DNA of 30,057 nt from Candidatus Gastranaerophilales bacterium (GCA_944323585.1 CALUTA010000001.1:1-30057), one strand, 5' to 3'; shown: positions 1 through 7,483, counted from the stretch's first letter. Made by a program: numbers and translations. Notes: a model not told the origin generated them from the sequence alone.

Positions 1-423
1 AGGAACTTCGTCATACAATACTCCGTGCGCAATTAATGAATCCTCTTTTGTTGCGTCATCTCCTGCAGTTCCGATAACCTCCTGCATTGTGTCATATGGT
101 GCTCCGGCAGCTGAAAGAAGTTTATTTCCCGGTCTTAAGCAGCCAAAAAGACAGCAGGCAAGTGTGTGGGTGCCTGACGCAAAATGTACTCTGACAAGTG
201 CCTTTTCCGCTTTGAAAACATCTGCAAAAACTCTATCAAGAACTTCACGTCCCAGATCATCGTGGCCGTAGCCCGAAACCGTATAAAAGTGTTCTGGTGC
301 TACTTTGTTATTAATAAAGGCTTCAAGGACTTTTTTCTGGTTTAAATCTCTTATATCTTCAATAATTTCAAATTGTTCTCTTAATTCTTTTTCGGCTTTT
401 TTTATTATTTCATGGCTTGTCAT
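1..423 (-). CDS. Methionine gamma-lyase/aluminium-resistance family PLP enzyme (5' part, cut by window edge)
   Basis: Translating the minus strand from the ATG at 423-421 gives an open frame of 141 codons that runs off the left edge. The N-terminal residues contain GYGHDDLGREVLDRVFADVF, then ALVRVHFASGTHTLACCLFG and a PGNKLLSAAGAPYDTMQEVI-type stretch. These match the start of the PLP-dependent Met_gamma_lyase (aluminium resistance, YnbB-like) family, whose members are about 400 residues, so roughly a third is seen. The lysine that binds PLP lies outside the window. A ribosome site AAAGGAT sits about 8 bases before the ATG. The family is thought to act on sulfur amino acids, but the substrate is not certain. 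The gene is divergent from the VWA gene at 512. Confidence 0.88.
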   Translation of the reverse strand, partial: MTSHEIIKKAEKELREQFEIIEDIRDLNQKKVLEAFINNKVAPEHFYTVSGYGHDDLGREVLDRVFADVFKAEKALVRVHFASGTHTLACCLFGCLRPGNKLLSAAGAPYDTMQEVIGTAGDDATKEDSLIAHGVLYDEVP

Positions 424-448
424 AACACATATCCTTTTTCACGCAGAA

Positions 449-477
449 ATTATACCACGAATAAGCTGACTGATTAA
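449..477 (-). promoter_or_regulatory. Candidate promoter for the PLP enzyme gene
   Basis: On the minus strand a perfect TATAAT lies at 454-449. A weak -35 (TTAATC, 477-472) is 17 bases upstream. It points toward the ATG at 423 and would give a leader of about 20 bases containing the AAAGGAT ribosome site. The -35 match is poor, so the -10 carries the call. Confidence 0.4.
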
Positions 478-495
478 TATAATTTTTTTTATAAT
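466..495 (+). promoter_or_regulatory. Candidate promoter for the VWA gene, short leader
   Basis: TATAAT at 490-495 with CTGACT at 466-471, spacing 18. Predicted transcription start is near 502, only about 10 bases before the ATG at 512, and no Shine-Dalgarno is visible in that interval. The two divergent promoters overlap in 449-495. Confidence 0.45.
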
Positions 496-511
496 TTCAT
501 ATAGTGTTTTT

Positions 512-1225
512 ATGAAAAAAATAATCTTAATGATAACACTGCTTGTTTCGCTGCCTGTATGGGCTTCAGAGTATTCAGTGAACACTCCTGATAATTACAG
601 TTACAGCGGGGAAGAAGGCGAAAGAACTCTTTTTATCCTTGATTTTTCAAACAGCATGAGCGAATACCTTGACGGGGCGAGAAAAGTTGATTTAATGCTT
701 GACACTATGAAAAAAATTCTGCCTAAAATTAATCCTGACAGTTTTACAGGGCTAAGGGTTTACGGACATAAAATGGGCTTTACACCTTATGACGCCTGCC
801 ATGCATCATCTCTTCTTGTACCTATCGGGCCTGCTAATGCTAACAACATAGCATCTTCACTTGCTGAAACTGCCCCGAAGGGTATGACGCCTATAACTTT
901 TTCCTTAAAAGAGGCCGTAAAACATGATTTTATGGGCTTTACCGGCAAAAAACACATAATCCTTCTTACTGACGGCGGCGAAAACTGCGACGAAAGCCCC
1001 TGTAAATGGGTTATGGAGCTTGTGAAAATCCGAAAAGACGTCAAAATCGACGTAATCGCCTTTAACGTAACAGAAGCAGACGATCTTGATCAGCTTGAGT
1101 GCACTTCGCTTGTGACGGGCGGAAAATTCTTCAGCGCAAACACAGCTGCAGAACTTGCCAGAAGCCTTAACAATTCAATAAATGTAAAAAAAGATGTTGA
1201 AGCAAAAATTATTCCTCATAAATAG
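512..1225 (+). CDS. Secreted von Willebrand factor A domain protein
   Basis: The 237-residue product starts with a Sec signal peptide (residues 1-18, ending VWA-SE). The rest is one VWA domain (about 36-225). Its metal-ion-dependent adhesion site is complete: D44-x-S46-x-S48 (FILDFSNSMS), T126 in KGMTPITFSL, and D154 in LLTDGGENCD. The spacing and the LRVYGHKMG and DGGENCDESPC segments match the stand-alone bacterial VWA proteins often annotated as Ca-activated chloride channel-like. That label is misleading, because the family is better seen as metal-dependent binding or adhesion domains. Four cysteines in the mature part could form disulfides in the periplasm. No membrane anchor or cell-wall signal follows. 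Exact ligand is unknown. Confidence 0.88.
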   Translation: MKKIILMITLLVSLPVWASEYSVNTPDNYSYSGEEGERTLFILDFSNSMSEYLDGARKVDLMLDTMKKILPKINPDSFTGLRVYGHKMGFTPYDACHASSLLVPIGPANANNIASSLAETAPKGMTPITFSLKEAVKHDFMGFTGKKHIILLTDGGENCDESPCKWVMELVKIRKDVKIDVIAFNVTEADDLDQLECTSLVTGGKFFSANTAAELARSLNNSINVKKDVEAKIIPHK

Positions 1226-1289
1226 GCAATTTTTTCTTCTTAAATGTTTTTAATAATATACAGGGGAAATTATTGAAAGGGAAAATTTA

Positions 1290-1982
1290 ATGTTAGCAAG
1301 CGGTTTATACAAACTTGGAAGAACCATTGTTAAAAATTCAAAAATTATTAAAAAAACAGGCAAACCGGATCTTCCACGGTATTTGTATCACATGACAACA
1401 AAACAGAACTATGATTCAATGCTAAAAAGCGGAAAGATTTATACATCACATGACGCAGGTATGAGCAGCTTAGAGGGTGTTTTTATGTTTGATATGCAAA
1501 ATTTTTCAAAACGCTGGGCTAATACAATGATTCAAACACCGAATGCAAAAGCTAATCTTGGAACAGCATTGCTTTGCAAAAATATAACCGAATTTAAAAA
1601 TATGACAAAAGGAATTGATATAGTGCTGCTTAAAATTCCAACAAAAGGTATGGATATTTCAAAATTGAAAGTTAGACCGCAGCTTGCTCCGACAGAACTA
1701 AATGCGGGTATTTTAAACGGCGACAGCGCATTATATAAATCTCTTTATACACGCCGCAAAAATGCAATAGAATATATTTATGAAAATAACATAGACACTT
1801 CATGCTTAGAAAAAATAGGAACTGCAACTTTAAAATTTGAATCAATGGATGATTTGAAAAAGGCTGCAAAGTCTAGTCCGCTAGATATTTTACTTAAGCT
1901 TGTAAAAGGCATGCCCGAAGAAAAATGTGTGAATGCCTTTAAAAATGCGGATATCAAGCAACAAACCATTAAGATATTTTAG
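1290..1982 (+). CDS. Hypothetical protein with a possible ADP-ribosyltransferase-like (DarT/RNA-phosphotransferase type) motif
   Basis: 230 residues, no signal peptide or transmembrane helix. Ribosome site AAAGGGAA lies about 8 bases before the ATG. I do not recognise the whole protein. Residues 31-50 read YLYHMTTKQNYDSMLKSGKI, which resembles the YH-x-T...N...I...G opening of ART-fold proteins such as DarT and KptA, where the His contacts NAD. A later RRKNAIEYIYENN segment (155-167) offers a candidate Glu (E161). Long Lys-rich stretches between them look unlike any family I can name. The gene ends 2 bases from the stop of the convergent PLD-like gene, with no room for a separate terminator. 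It could instead be an unrelated lineage-specific protein; the ART idea rests on one motif. Confidence 0.6.
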   Translation: MLASGLYKLGRTIVKNSKIIKKTGKPDLPRYLYHMTTKQNYDSMLKSGKIYTSHDAGMSSLEGVFMFDMQNFSKRWANTMIQTPNAKANLGTALLCKNITEFKNMTKGIDIVLLKIPTKGMDISKLKVRPQLAPTELNAGILNGDSALYKSLYTRRKNAIEYIYENNIDTSCLEKIGTATLKFESMDDLKKAAKSSPLDILLKLVKGMPEEKCVNAFKNADIKQQTIKIF

Positions 1983-1984
1983 AA

Positions 1985-3787
1985 TTATCTGCAGCCGTCG
2001 TCGGCCATATCAACTTTCCCGTCGTAATCGTTGTCAATTCCGTCATAGCAGGAGCCGATTGAATATCTGCTTTCCGGACGGACAGAGTATTTAAGATAAA
2101 TGTCAGGGATTTTCTTCCAGATGAATTCAAACCAGCCTTTGTAGAATTTTGCAAGTTCCGGGTTTTCTATAACAAGGCAGTTTTCGTCGTTCCTGTTTTC
2201 TCCGCTGTTTGAGAAGTTCATTGAACCGGTCACAACATATTTGTCATCAATTATCATTGATTTGGTGTGAACTTTTCCTGCAAAGCTTTCGGTTTTAAGC
2301 GGAATTCCTGCATTTCTAAGCACTTCGTGGGTGGTGTGATTTGAGCGGACGCTTGTTGCATCAAGAATTATTTTAACGTCTACCCCTCTGTTTTTAGCAT
2401 CAATAAGCGCCTTTGTAAGACTTTTGTGCGTAATTACAAATACAGGCAGGTAAATGTAATTCTTTGCGTTGTTTACAAGCGGAACCAGAGCTTTTTCAAC
2501 GGTCTTGTCCTGCGGGGAGAAGTAGGCGTTTACTTTTGTGCCCCCGATATTAAATAAATTTGAGCTATCAAGCGGCTTTTTAAGTGTGTGAAAACTTCCG
2601 CCGTACATCTGTTCAAATTCTTTTGTATAATATGAAGCAAGTTCAGGCGAACTTATAATGACAATATTATTTGCATTAAATCCTGAAAACCCTGTGCGGG
2701 AAAAGTTCATTGAGCCTGTCAGCAGCGTTTTGTTGTCCGAAATAATGAATTTGTTGTGCATAAGCATTGATGTAAGTTTTTTGTTTTCAAAAATTTCGTC
2801 CGAATGCTTCTCCTCAATTTTGCTTAGAAAATCTGCCATTTCAGCACGAACGCTATCGTTGGGCTTAACCTCATAAACTGCTCTTATTTTCACATTTCTG
2901 GCCTTTGCATTTTCTATTGCTCTTTCAATTTCAGGAATATTGCTCCATTCATAAACCGCCATATCAAGCGTTGAATGAGTGTTGTTTATCAGATTAACCG
3001 TTTCTTTGCAAAAATAGTGATTGCACTTTTTATGAGGAGAAAGATGGTTTGTGTAATCCGAAAGTATAAATTTTATCCCTTTAACTTCTTTGAATTCAGG
3101 GTATGTTGATTTATCAAGAGTTTTCTCTTCTTTTTTACGAAGCTTTTCGCTTTGTTCGGGGCGGACAATACAATATTTGCATTTCTCAAACTGTAATTCA
3201 GCTTCCGCCATAGGCAAAATAAGAAAATCGCTTGACTTTATTCCGTATCTGCAATCGAGTTTGTGAAATTTTCCGCTTTTGCGGTTCAAAATCACAAGAT
3301 TTAAAGCTTTCGCTTCCTCAAGTTCCTGATTGAAAAGTTCAGGATTGACAGGTTTTCCGTTAATTATTGCATGAGCGGAGCTTCTCAAAGCTTCCGTGTA
3401 ATTTTCTCCATTAACATAAATGTCAGCGAATTTGCAATCAGTTGTGCGTTCAGGCTTAAGTTCTATTTTAACTTTCCTGTTAAGCAAAAATTCCTTTGCA
3501 AATTCATCAGCCATATACCCTGCGTTAATTGCGTCGGGCTGTGAAAGATTAAGAGATTTCATTAAATCATTCTGGTTGGCTGAAATGTTTGAAGTAAAAG
3601 TCTGAATCTCAGGCACACACATTGTTTCGCCTTCATCAGAAATTCCGTTGCTGTTTAAATCAACAACAAATTTGGTTGGTGAAATCAGTTCAATAACCCT
3701 TGTGCCTGTGTTTTTATCAATTTCAAAAATAATAAAAAGCACTAACAATACGAGTATATATGCAATGTGAAGTAATTTTTTGTTCAT
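1985..3787 (-). CDS. Membrane-anchored phospholipase D-like protein with two HKD motifs, SNase-like N-terminus and Ca-binding tail
   Basis: 600 residues. Residues 5-22 are a single N-terminal membrane anchor or signal. Residues 28-145 resemble a thermonuclease (SNase) fold: GYMADEFAKEFLLNRKVKIE followed by DIYVNGENYTEAL. The catalytic arginines do not seem to be kept. Residues 175-206 hold a His-x3-Cys ... Cys-x2-Cys set (FHKLDC, CKYC), probably metal binding. Two PLD active sites follow: H344-x-K346-x4-D351 and H507-x-K509-x4-D514, each with a GSMNFS box. The C-terminus (580-599) is a CYDGIDNDYDGKVDMADDGC calcium-type loop. Two HKD motifs in one chain normally form one phosphodiesterase site. 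Lipid, DNA or RNA are all possible substrates. Its ATG directly follows the stop of the ChbG-like gene, so translation is probably coupled. Confidence 0.9.
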   Translation of the reverse strand: MNKKLLHIAYILVLLVLFIIFEIDKNTGTRVIELISPTKFVVDLNSNGISDEGETMCVPEIQTFTSNISANQNDLMKSLNLSQPDAINAGYMADEFAKEFLLNRKVKIELKPERTTDCKFADIYVNGENYTEALRSSAHAIINGKPVNPELFNQELEEAKALNLVILNRKSGKFHKLDCRYGIKSSDFLILPMAEAELQFEKCKYCIVRPEQSEKLRKKEEKTLDKSTYPEFKEVKGIKFILSDYTNHLSPHKKCNHYFCKETVNLINNTHSTLDMAVYEWSNIPEIERAIENAKARNVKIRAVYEVKPNDSVRAEMADFLSKIEEKHSDEIFENKKLTSMLMHNKFIISDNKTLLTGSMNFSRTGFSGFNANNIVIISSPELASYYTKEFEQMYGGSFHTLKKPLDSSNLFNIGGTKVNAYFSPQDKTVEKALVPLVNNAKNYIYLPVFVITHKSLTKALIDAKNRGVDVKIILDATSVRSNHTTHEVLRNAGIPLKTESFAGKVHTKSMIIDDKYVVTGSMNFSNSGENRNDENCLVIENPELAKFYKGWFEFIWKKIPDIYLKYSVRPESRYSIGSCYDGIDNDYDGKVDMADDGCR

Positions 3788-4630
3788 TTACAGTTGTTTA
3801 TAGTTTGTAATTTCAAAACCTAATCTGTAGATTTTATTTTCCAGTTCTTTATTTTGAGTAATCAGAAATTCGTTATAATGGCTGTCCTTAATATTAGAGT
3901 TGTATTTGCAAGGGTGAATCAGCGCTTCTGCAATACAATTTTCGTCAGGCAAAGCTTCAAGCCCGTATTCAACCGTCATATCATCCATCATACCCGTATA
4001 TCCTACACCCAGAAGATAATCATTCGTCTTTAATCCCGTATTTTCCAGCTGTTTTTTATTGATTTTGGTAAAATGGTTAAGCAGCAAAATTTTTAAAATA
4101 TTGATCGGATATTTAAAGTTCAGATGTTTGCTTAATTTCGGAACTGTATAAAAAGCTTCATGCTGGGTTCTAATGTAAGGAATGTTATATTCCTTTGCCA
4201 GTTTAACAACAATTTTAAAAATCTCAGGAATTGCGTGGGTGTGCACGTGTGAATCTATATGGTCAGGTTTCGTGATAGAGATAATTTTTTCTATCTGTGC
4301 TCTAAACTCGTTTTCAATCTGCTTTTGAACATTCTTATTTTTTGCCTTGAAAATTAATGAAAGGTAGCCTTGATTGAACATCCCGCTGTCATCTGTCAGC
4401 AGATGGCATTTTGTAAGCGCATGTCCTTCCATAATGTTAAGATGAACCCCGATTCCAAGCGCCGAACATTCAGGAAGAATTTCATTAACAGCATTATCAA
4501 AAGCCGGCCCGTTCGCACACAGGCTTGTACTTTTAAGCAGTCCTCTTCCGTATGCATAAAGCACAGCCCTGTTAAAATCATTTGTCATGCCAAAATCATC
4601 AGCATTAAGTATAAATTTTTTCTCAGCCAT
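3788..4630 (-). CDS. ChbG/HpnK (YdjC) family carbohydrate deacetylase
   Basis: 280 residues, the usual family length, no signal peptide. The metal and catalytic set of the YdjC fold is visible: FILNADDFGM with D11/D12, GIGVHLNIMEG with H63, and DSHVHTH with H128, H130 and H132. YdjC proteins remove acetyl groups from N-acetylated sugars such as chitobiose (ChbG), or act in hopanoid and glycolipid synthesis (HpnK). The divergent neighbour is a membrane glycosyltransferase, a pairing that suggests deacetylation of a lipid-linked sugar rather than chitin use; this is inference. Ribosome site AGGGAT precedes the ATG at 4630-4628. The stop abuts the PLD-like start, giving a two-gene operon. Confidence 0.9.
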   Translation of the reverse strand: MAEKKFILNADDFGMTNDFNRAVLYAYGRGLLKSTSLCANGPAFDNAVNEILPECSALGIGVHLNIMEGHALTKCHLLTDDSGMFNQGYLSLIFKAKNKNVQKQIENEFRAQIEKIISITKPDHIDSHVHTHAIPEIFKIVVKLAKEYNIPYIRTQHEAFYTVPKLSKHLNFKYPINILKILLLNHFTKINKKQLENTGLKTNDYLLGVGYTGMMDDMTVEYGLEALPDENCIAEALIHPCKYNSNIKDSHYNEFLITQNKELENKIYRLGFEITNYKQL

Positions 4631-4648
4631 ATCAATCCCTTGACTAAT

Positions 4649-4686
4649 TACCTGTATATTATATTATAAAAAATGAATTACAGGTA
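4649..4686. promoter_or_regulatory. Divergent promoter region flanked by an 8-bp inverted repeat
   Basis: TACCTGTA at 4649-4656 is the exact reverse complement of TACAGGTA at 4679-4686, centre to centre 30 bases. The AT-rich 22-base spacer carries -10-like boxes for both directions: TATAAT on the minus strand at 4668-4663 (and 4663-4658) for the deacetylase gene, and TATAAA at 4665-4670 for the glycosyltransferase. Arms three helical turns apart around both -10 boxes would suit an operator controlling both genes. Seen in sequence; function is inference. Confidence 0.45.
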
Positions 4687-4694
4687 CCTTATTT

Positions 4695-5648
4695 ATGAAT
4701 ACACCGAAATTAGCTATCATAGTGCCTTGCTACAATGAGGAATTATGCATAAAAAACACTGCAGAAAAACTTCTAGAGGTTCTTGATTACCTAATTAAAC
4801 ACAACAAAATCAGACGGGAAAGTTTTATATATTTTGTTGATGACGGCTCAAGAGATAATACATGGAAAATTATGCAGTATTTGCACAGCCAGAACCGGAT
4901 CTTTAAAGGGCAGAGGTTTTTGAAAAATTTCGGAAATCAAAAGGCAATACTTGCAGGACTTGAAGCAGCTCAGCGTTTTGACTGCGACTGTGCGGTTTCA
5001 ATTGATGCTGATTTACAGCAGGATGAGTGGGCAATTGAAAGATTTCTGGATAAATATCAAAAAGGTTATGATGTAGTCTGCGGGATCAGGAATGACCGCA
5101 AAACAGATTCATTATTCAAAAAACTTACGGCACTTGCCTTTTACAAAACAATGAATTTTTTAGGGGCAAATATTCCGGTCAATCACTCTGACTTCAGACT
5201 TGTAAGCCGTAAAGCGCTCAATATAATGGAGCTTTACAACGAAAGATATTTGTTCTTAAGAGGATTCTTTAATGATGTAGGTTTAAAAACAGCCTATGTG
5301 CATTTTGACGTAAAACCGAGATTTGCGGGGCGTTCCAAGTTTAATTTGTTTAGTCTTAGCGGGATGGCGCTTAACGGAATTACATCTTACAGTGTTGTGC
5401 CGTTAAGATTAGTGTCAATTTTAGGTTTTATGATGACAATTGTAGCTGTAATTCTTGGCAGCATTGCAGTGTGCCATAAGATTTTCTTTTCCCATTTTCA
5501 ACATGACTGGGTGATTGACTTTATAATGAGCTGCTTTTTCGGCGGAATTGAGTTATTCTGCCTCGGTTCAATCGGCGAATATATCGGACAAATATTCCTT
5601 GAAGTCAAAGGCCGCCCCAGATATATTACCGATTTAGAGTTGAAATAA
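4695..5648 (+). CDS. Bactoprenol-type glycosyltransferase, GT2 family (GtrB/ArnC/DPM1-like)
   Basis: 317 residues. The GT-A catalytic domain spans about 1-230 with LAIIVPCYNEE (7-17), FVDDGSRDNTW (47-57) and the metal-binding SIDADLQQDE with D104-A-D106. HSDFRLVSRKAL (164-175) and the RFAGRSKFN loop are typical of enzymes that transfer a sugar to a polyprenyl phosphate. Two transmembrane helices follow (about 234-260 and 272-298), as in GtrB and ArnC. The product would be an undecaprenyl-phosphate sugar made on the inner leaflet, for LPS or surface glycan decoration. The sugar cannot be told from sequence. Divergent from the ChbG-like deacetylase; together they may modify one lipid-linked sugar. 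The ribosome site is weak (AGG). Confidence 0.93.
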   Translation: MNTPKLAIIVPCYNEELCIKNTAEKLLEVLDYLIKHNKIRRESFIYFVDDGSRDNTWKIMQYLHSQNRIFKGQRFLKNFGNQKAILAGLEAAQRFDCDCAVSIDADLQQDEWAIERFLDKYQKGYDVVCGIRNDRKTDSLFKKLTALAFYKTMNFLGANIPVNHSDFRLVSRKALNIMELYNERYLFLRGFFNDVGLKTAYVHFDVKPRFAGRSKFNLFSLSGMALNGITSYSVVPLRLVSILGFMMTIVAVILGSIAVCHKIFFSHFQHDWVIDFIMSCFFGGIELFCLGSIGEYIGQIFLEVKGRPRYITDLELK

Positions 5649-5668
5649 CATTTGAAATGCCTTATAAT
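5640..5668 (+). promoter_or_regulatory. Promoter for the small secreted Tyr/Gly-rich gene
   Basis: TTGAAA at 5640-5645, 17-base spacer, perfect TATAAT at 5663-5668. Start of transcription near 5675, leaving a short leader with an AAAAGGGA ribosome site before the ATG at 5691. The -35 overlaps the end of the glycosyltransferase gene. Confidence 0.6.
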
Positions 5669-5690
5669 TCTTTTAAAAGGGATTTATATA

Positions 5691-6098
5691 ATGAAATTTA
5701 TAAGCACAATTGTGGTAATTCTGGTCTTTTTGTCATCTGCAGCTTATGCCGTAGACATAAGGTACGGCTACGGTTATGGTTCAGGTTCAGGAACATATCA
5801 ATTCAGCAACTTTTGGGAACGCGGTAAATACAGCAAATATACACCAGTTTCGGCAGATGATATCCGAATAAGACAGAATTATAATTCGGCTGACAGGTAT
5901 GTCCGGCCCTCCTCAATAAATTCTTCAAATGGTCTAAATTCAAATAAAAATTATGTTCAATCTCCGGAAAATGAGCCTCATCTTCAATATGGATACAATC
6001 CACACGGCGAACAGACATTCCGTCAGATTGGCGGAAGACGTGTGCATTACGGCTACAATTCAGCGGGCAAATTTGTTCCTGTCGGTGTAGAATACTAA
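5691..6098 (+). CDS. Small secreted Tyr/Gly/Asn-rich protein
   Basis: 135 residues. I start at 5691 because AAAAGGGA lies 8 bases upstream and the translation then opens with a classical signal peptide, MKFISTIVVILVFLSSAAYA. The longer frame from 5652 would put 13 residues ahead of the signal and would start before the likely transcription start. The mature part begins VDIRYGYGYGSGSGTY and is rich in Tyr, Gly, Asn and Ser, without cysteines. Similar HYGYN/YGYN pieces recur near residues 100 and 123. I do not recognise a family. Composition suggests an extended periplasmic or surface protein. It has its own promoter, and the SRP RNA promoter begins just after the stop. Confidence 0.75.
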   Translation: MKFISTIVVILVFLSSAAYAVDIRYGYGYGSGSGTYQFSNFWERGKYSKYTPVSADDIRIRQNYNSADRYVRPSSINSSNGLNSNKNYVQSPENEPHLQYGYNPHGEQTFRQIGGRRVHYGYNSAGKFVPVGVEY

Positions 6099-6100
6099 GT

Positions 6101-6129
6101 TTTGCAAATGATTTTGTTTGTATTATAAT
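6101..6129 (+). promoter_or_regulatory. Promoter for the SRP RNA gene
   Basis: Perfect TATAAT at 6124-6129, with TTTGCA at 6101-6106 at spacing 17 (or TTGCAA at 6102, spacing 16). The predicted start, about 6136-6138, coincides with the 5' end of the SRP RNA helix. Confidence 0.55.
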
Positions 6130-6137
6130 ATTAACAA

Positions 6138-6393
6138 GCCGTGCTCCACGGGGAATTGCAATCCCTTGACCGGAAGTTAATGCCGGGTGCAGAGCCTGTT
6201 GTGAGGGTTGTGTGAGCGGGGTAAAAGTTAATATTTTTGTTGATAGTTATGGTCAGGGCGGCGTAAAACTCCGAACCGTGTCAGGATGGAAACATAGCAG
6301 CACTAAGGTGACCTTTGCGGGTGTCTTGATTATAAAAGTAGAAAATATTTTCTAATACTCCGGTTTGCCCGATTCGATAGACAGAGGCACGGC
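6138..6393 (+). ncRNA. ffs: Signal recognition particle RNA, large (Alu-containing) type
   Basis: About 256 bases. The ends pair: GCCGTGC (6138-6144) with GCACGGC (6387-6393), followed directly by a run of six T that completes an intrinsic terminator. The helix 8 core that binds Ffh is clear at 6278-6310: GTCAGG, then a stem ATG-GAAA-CAT with a GNRA tetraloop, then AGCAGCACTAAGG. The 3' part (GATTCGATAGACAGAGGCACGGC region, 6371-6393) is like the end of Bacillus scRNA. The 5' portion, 6145-6230, forms the Alu-like domain absent from the short 4.5S type. The RNA acts with Ffh and FtsY to target membrane and secreted proteins. Confidence 0.95.
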
Positions 6394-6543
6394 TTTTTTA
6401 TTTAATTAGAATTTTGTTGTGATCCTGAAAAACTCTTTATTGCAAAATAGCTTAATAAAATATAGTGTGATTCCAAATACTCTCCGCCTGTGCAATGTTT
6501 TTAAATTAATTTAAAGATATTGTATTCACAGAAAGGAGAAATT

Positions 6544-6939
6544 ATGACGGAAAAACTTGAACTGTACAAATGTGATATTTGCGGAAACCTTGTTCAGGTA
6601 ATTCTTCCGGGTGTTGGCGAACTTGTCTGCTGTGGTGAGGCTATGCGTCTTTTAAAGGCACAGACCGAAGAAGAGGGCAAAACCGAAAAACATGTACCTG
6701 TTTTTATAAAAGACAATGAAGGCAATGACACGGTTATTGTCGGCTCAACTCCTCATCCAATGGAGGAAAGCCATTACATAATGTTTATTGAAACAATTTC
6801 TGAGGATAAAGATAATGTTCAACTTAAATATTTACACCCCGGAGAAGAAGCCAAAATGGTTGTAGAATGCAAAGACGGTAAAACCTGTGCATTAGAGCTT
6901 TGTAATATTCACGGGTTATGGGAGGGCAAAAGTGATTAG
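6544..6939 (+). CDS. dfx: Superoxide reductase (desulfoferrodoxin, two-iron class)
   Basis: 131 residues from the ATG at 6544, which follows a strong AAAGGAG site; an upstream in-frame ATG at 6520 has none. The desulforedoxin centre I ligands are C10, C13, C29 and C30 (YKCDICGN, LVCCGEAM). The catalytic centre II Fe(His)4Cys ligands are H50, H71, H77, C120 and H123 (TEKHVP, PHPMEESHYI, CNIHGLW). All are present, so the enzyme should reduce superoxide to hydrogen peroxide without making oxygen, as in strict anaerobes. Electrons normally come from rubredoxin. The 3' end overlaps the ferritin gene by 8 bases, making one translationally coupled unit. A -10-like TATAGT lies at 6461-6466 but no convincing -35 or PerR box was found. 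Confidence 0.96.
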   Translation: MTEKLELYKCDICGNLVQVILPGVGELVCCGEAMRLLKAQTEEEGKTEKHVPVFIKDNEGNDTVIVGSTPHPMEESHYIMFIETISEDKDNVQLKYLHPGEEAKMVVECKDGKTCALELCNIHGLWEGKSD

Positions 6940-7444
6940 TGAAAAAATTCAAAACATACTTAACGAGCAGATTAACAAAGAATTTTATTCAGCTTATTTG
7001 TATCTTGCTATGTCTGCATATTTTGATGAAATCGGTCTTAAAGGTTTTTCTAACTGGACGAGAGTTCAGGCACGCGAGGAGGTAGATCACGGAATGATTC
7101 TGTTTGATTATATCATTGAACGGCAGGGAAAGGTTAATCTGCGCCAGATTGACATGCCTGAAACCTCTTTTGGTGACACGCTTGAAGTGTTTGAGAAAAT
7201 ATACTCTCACGAAAAATACGTGACTGACAGTATAAACTGTGTTGCCAATATGACCGATGAAGAATGTGATCTTGCAACAAGATATTTCATCAACTGGTAC
7301 ATTAAAGAACAGGTTGAAGAAGAGGCTAATGTTGATGACGTTATAAAAAAGATAAAGCTGTTTGGCGGTGAAAAGGCGGCACTTTATCATCTTGACAAAG
7401 AACTTGCCTCAAGAGAATACAAATATCACTCTTACGAATCATAA
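6932..7444 (+). CDS. ftnA: Non-haem ferritin
   Basis: 170 residues, starting at GTG (6932-6934) behind GGAGGG, inside the end of the superoxide reductase gene. The ferroxidase centre residues fall at the same numbers as in E. coli FtnA: E17, E50, H53, E94, E126, Q127 and E130. The four-helix bundle pattern (NKEFYSAYLYLAMSAYF; REEVDHGMILFDYI; WYIKEQVEEEANV) is complete. The 24-mer oxidises and stores iron in the cytoplasm. Coupling with superoxide reductase makes sense: the reductase yields peroxide and ferritin removes the Fe(II) that would react with it. A terminator follows at 7484. Confidence 0.96.
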   Translation: MISEKIQNILNEQINKEFYSAYLYLAMSAYFDEIGLKGFSNWTRVQAREEVDHGMILFDYIIERQGKVNLRQIDMPETSFGDTLEVFEKIYSHEKYVTDSINCVANMTDEECDLATRYFINWYIKEQVEEEANVDDVIKKIKLFGGEKAALYHLDKELASREYKYHSYES

Positions 7445-7483
7445 CTTAAAAAATTAAATATAAAGCGCTTTAAATTGTTACAG

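Noticed and set aside
89..271. Open frame on the plus strand
   Set aside because: It lies antisense to the well-supported PLP enzyme and has no ribosome site or recognisable product.
1985..3787. Cardiolipin synthase
   Set aside because: Two HKD motifs fit, but the SNase-like and Cys/His segments, single anchor and Ca-type tail are not those of cardiolipin synthases.
5652..5690. Longer N-terminus for the Tyr/Gly-rich protein
   Set aside because: The likely promoter starts transcription after 5652, and the signal peptide and ribosome site fit the ATG at 5691.
5768..5800. CRISPR-like or tandem repeat
   Set aside because: The short GGTTCAGGTTCAGGA and TACGGCTACGG repeats simply encode the Gly/Tyr/Ser-rich start of a secreted protein.
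6397..6543. PerR or Fur box ahead of dfx
   Set aside because: The AT-rich stretch contains no TTATAAT-N-ATTATAA-type inverted repeat that stands out from background.
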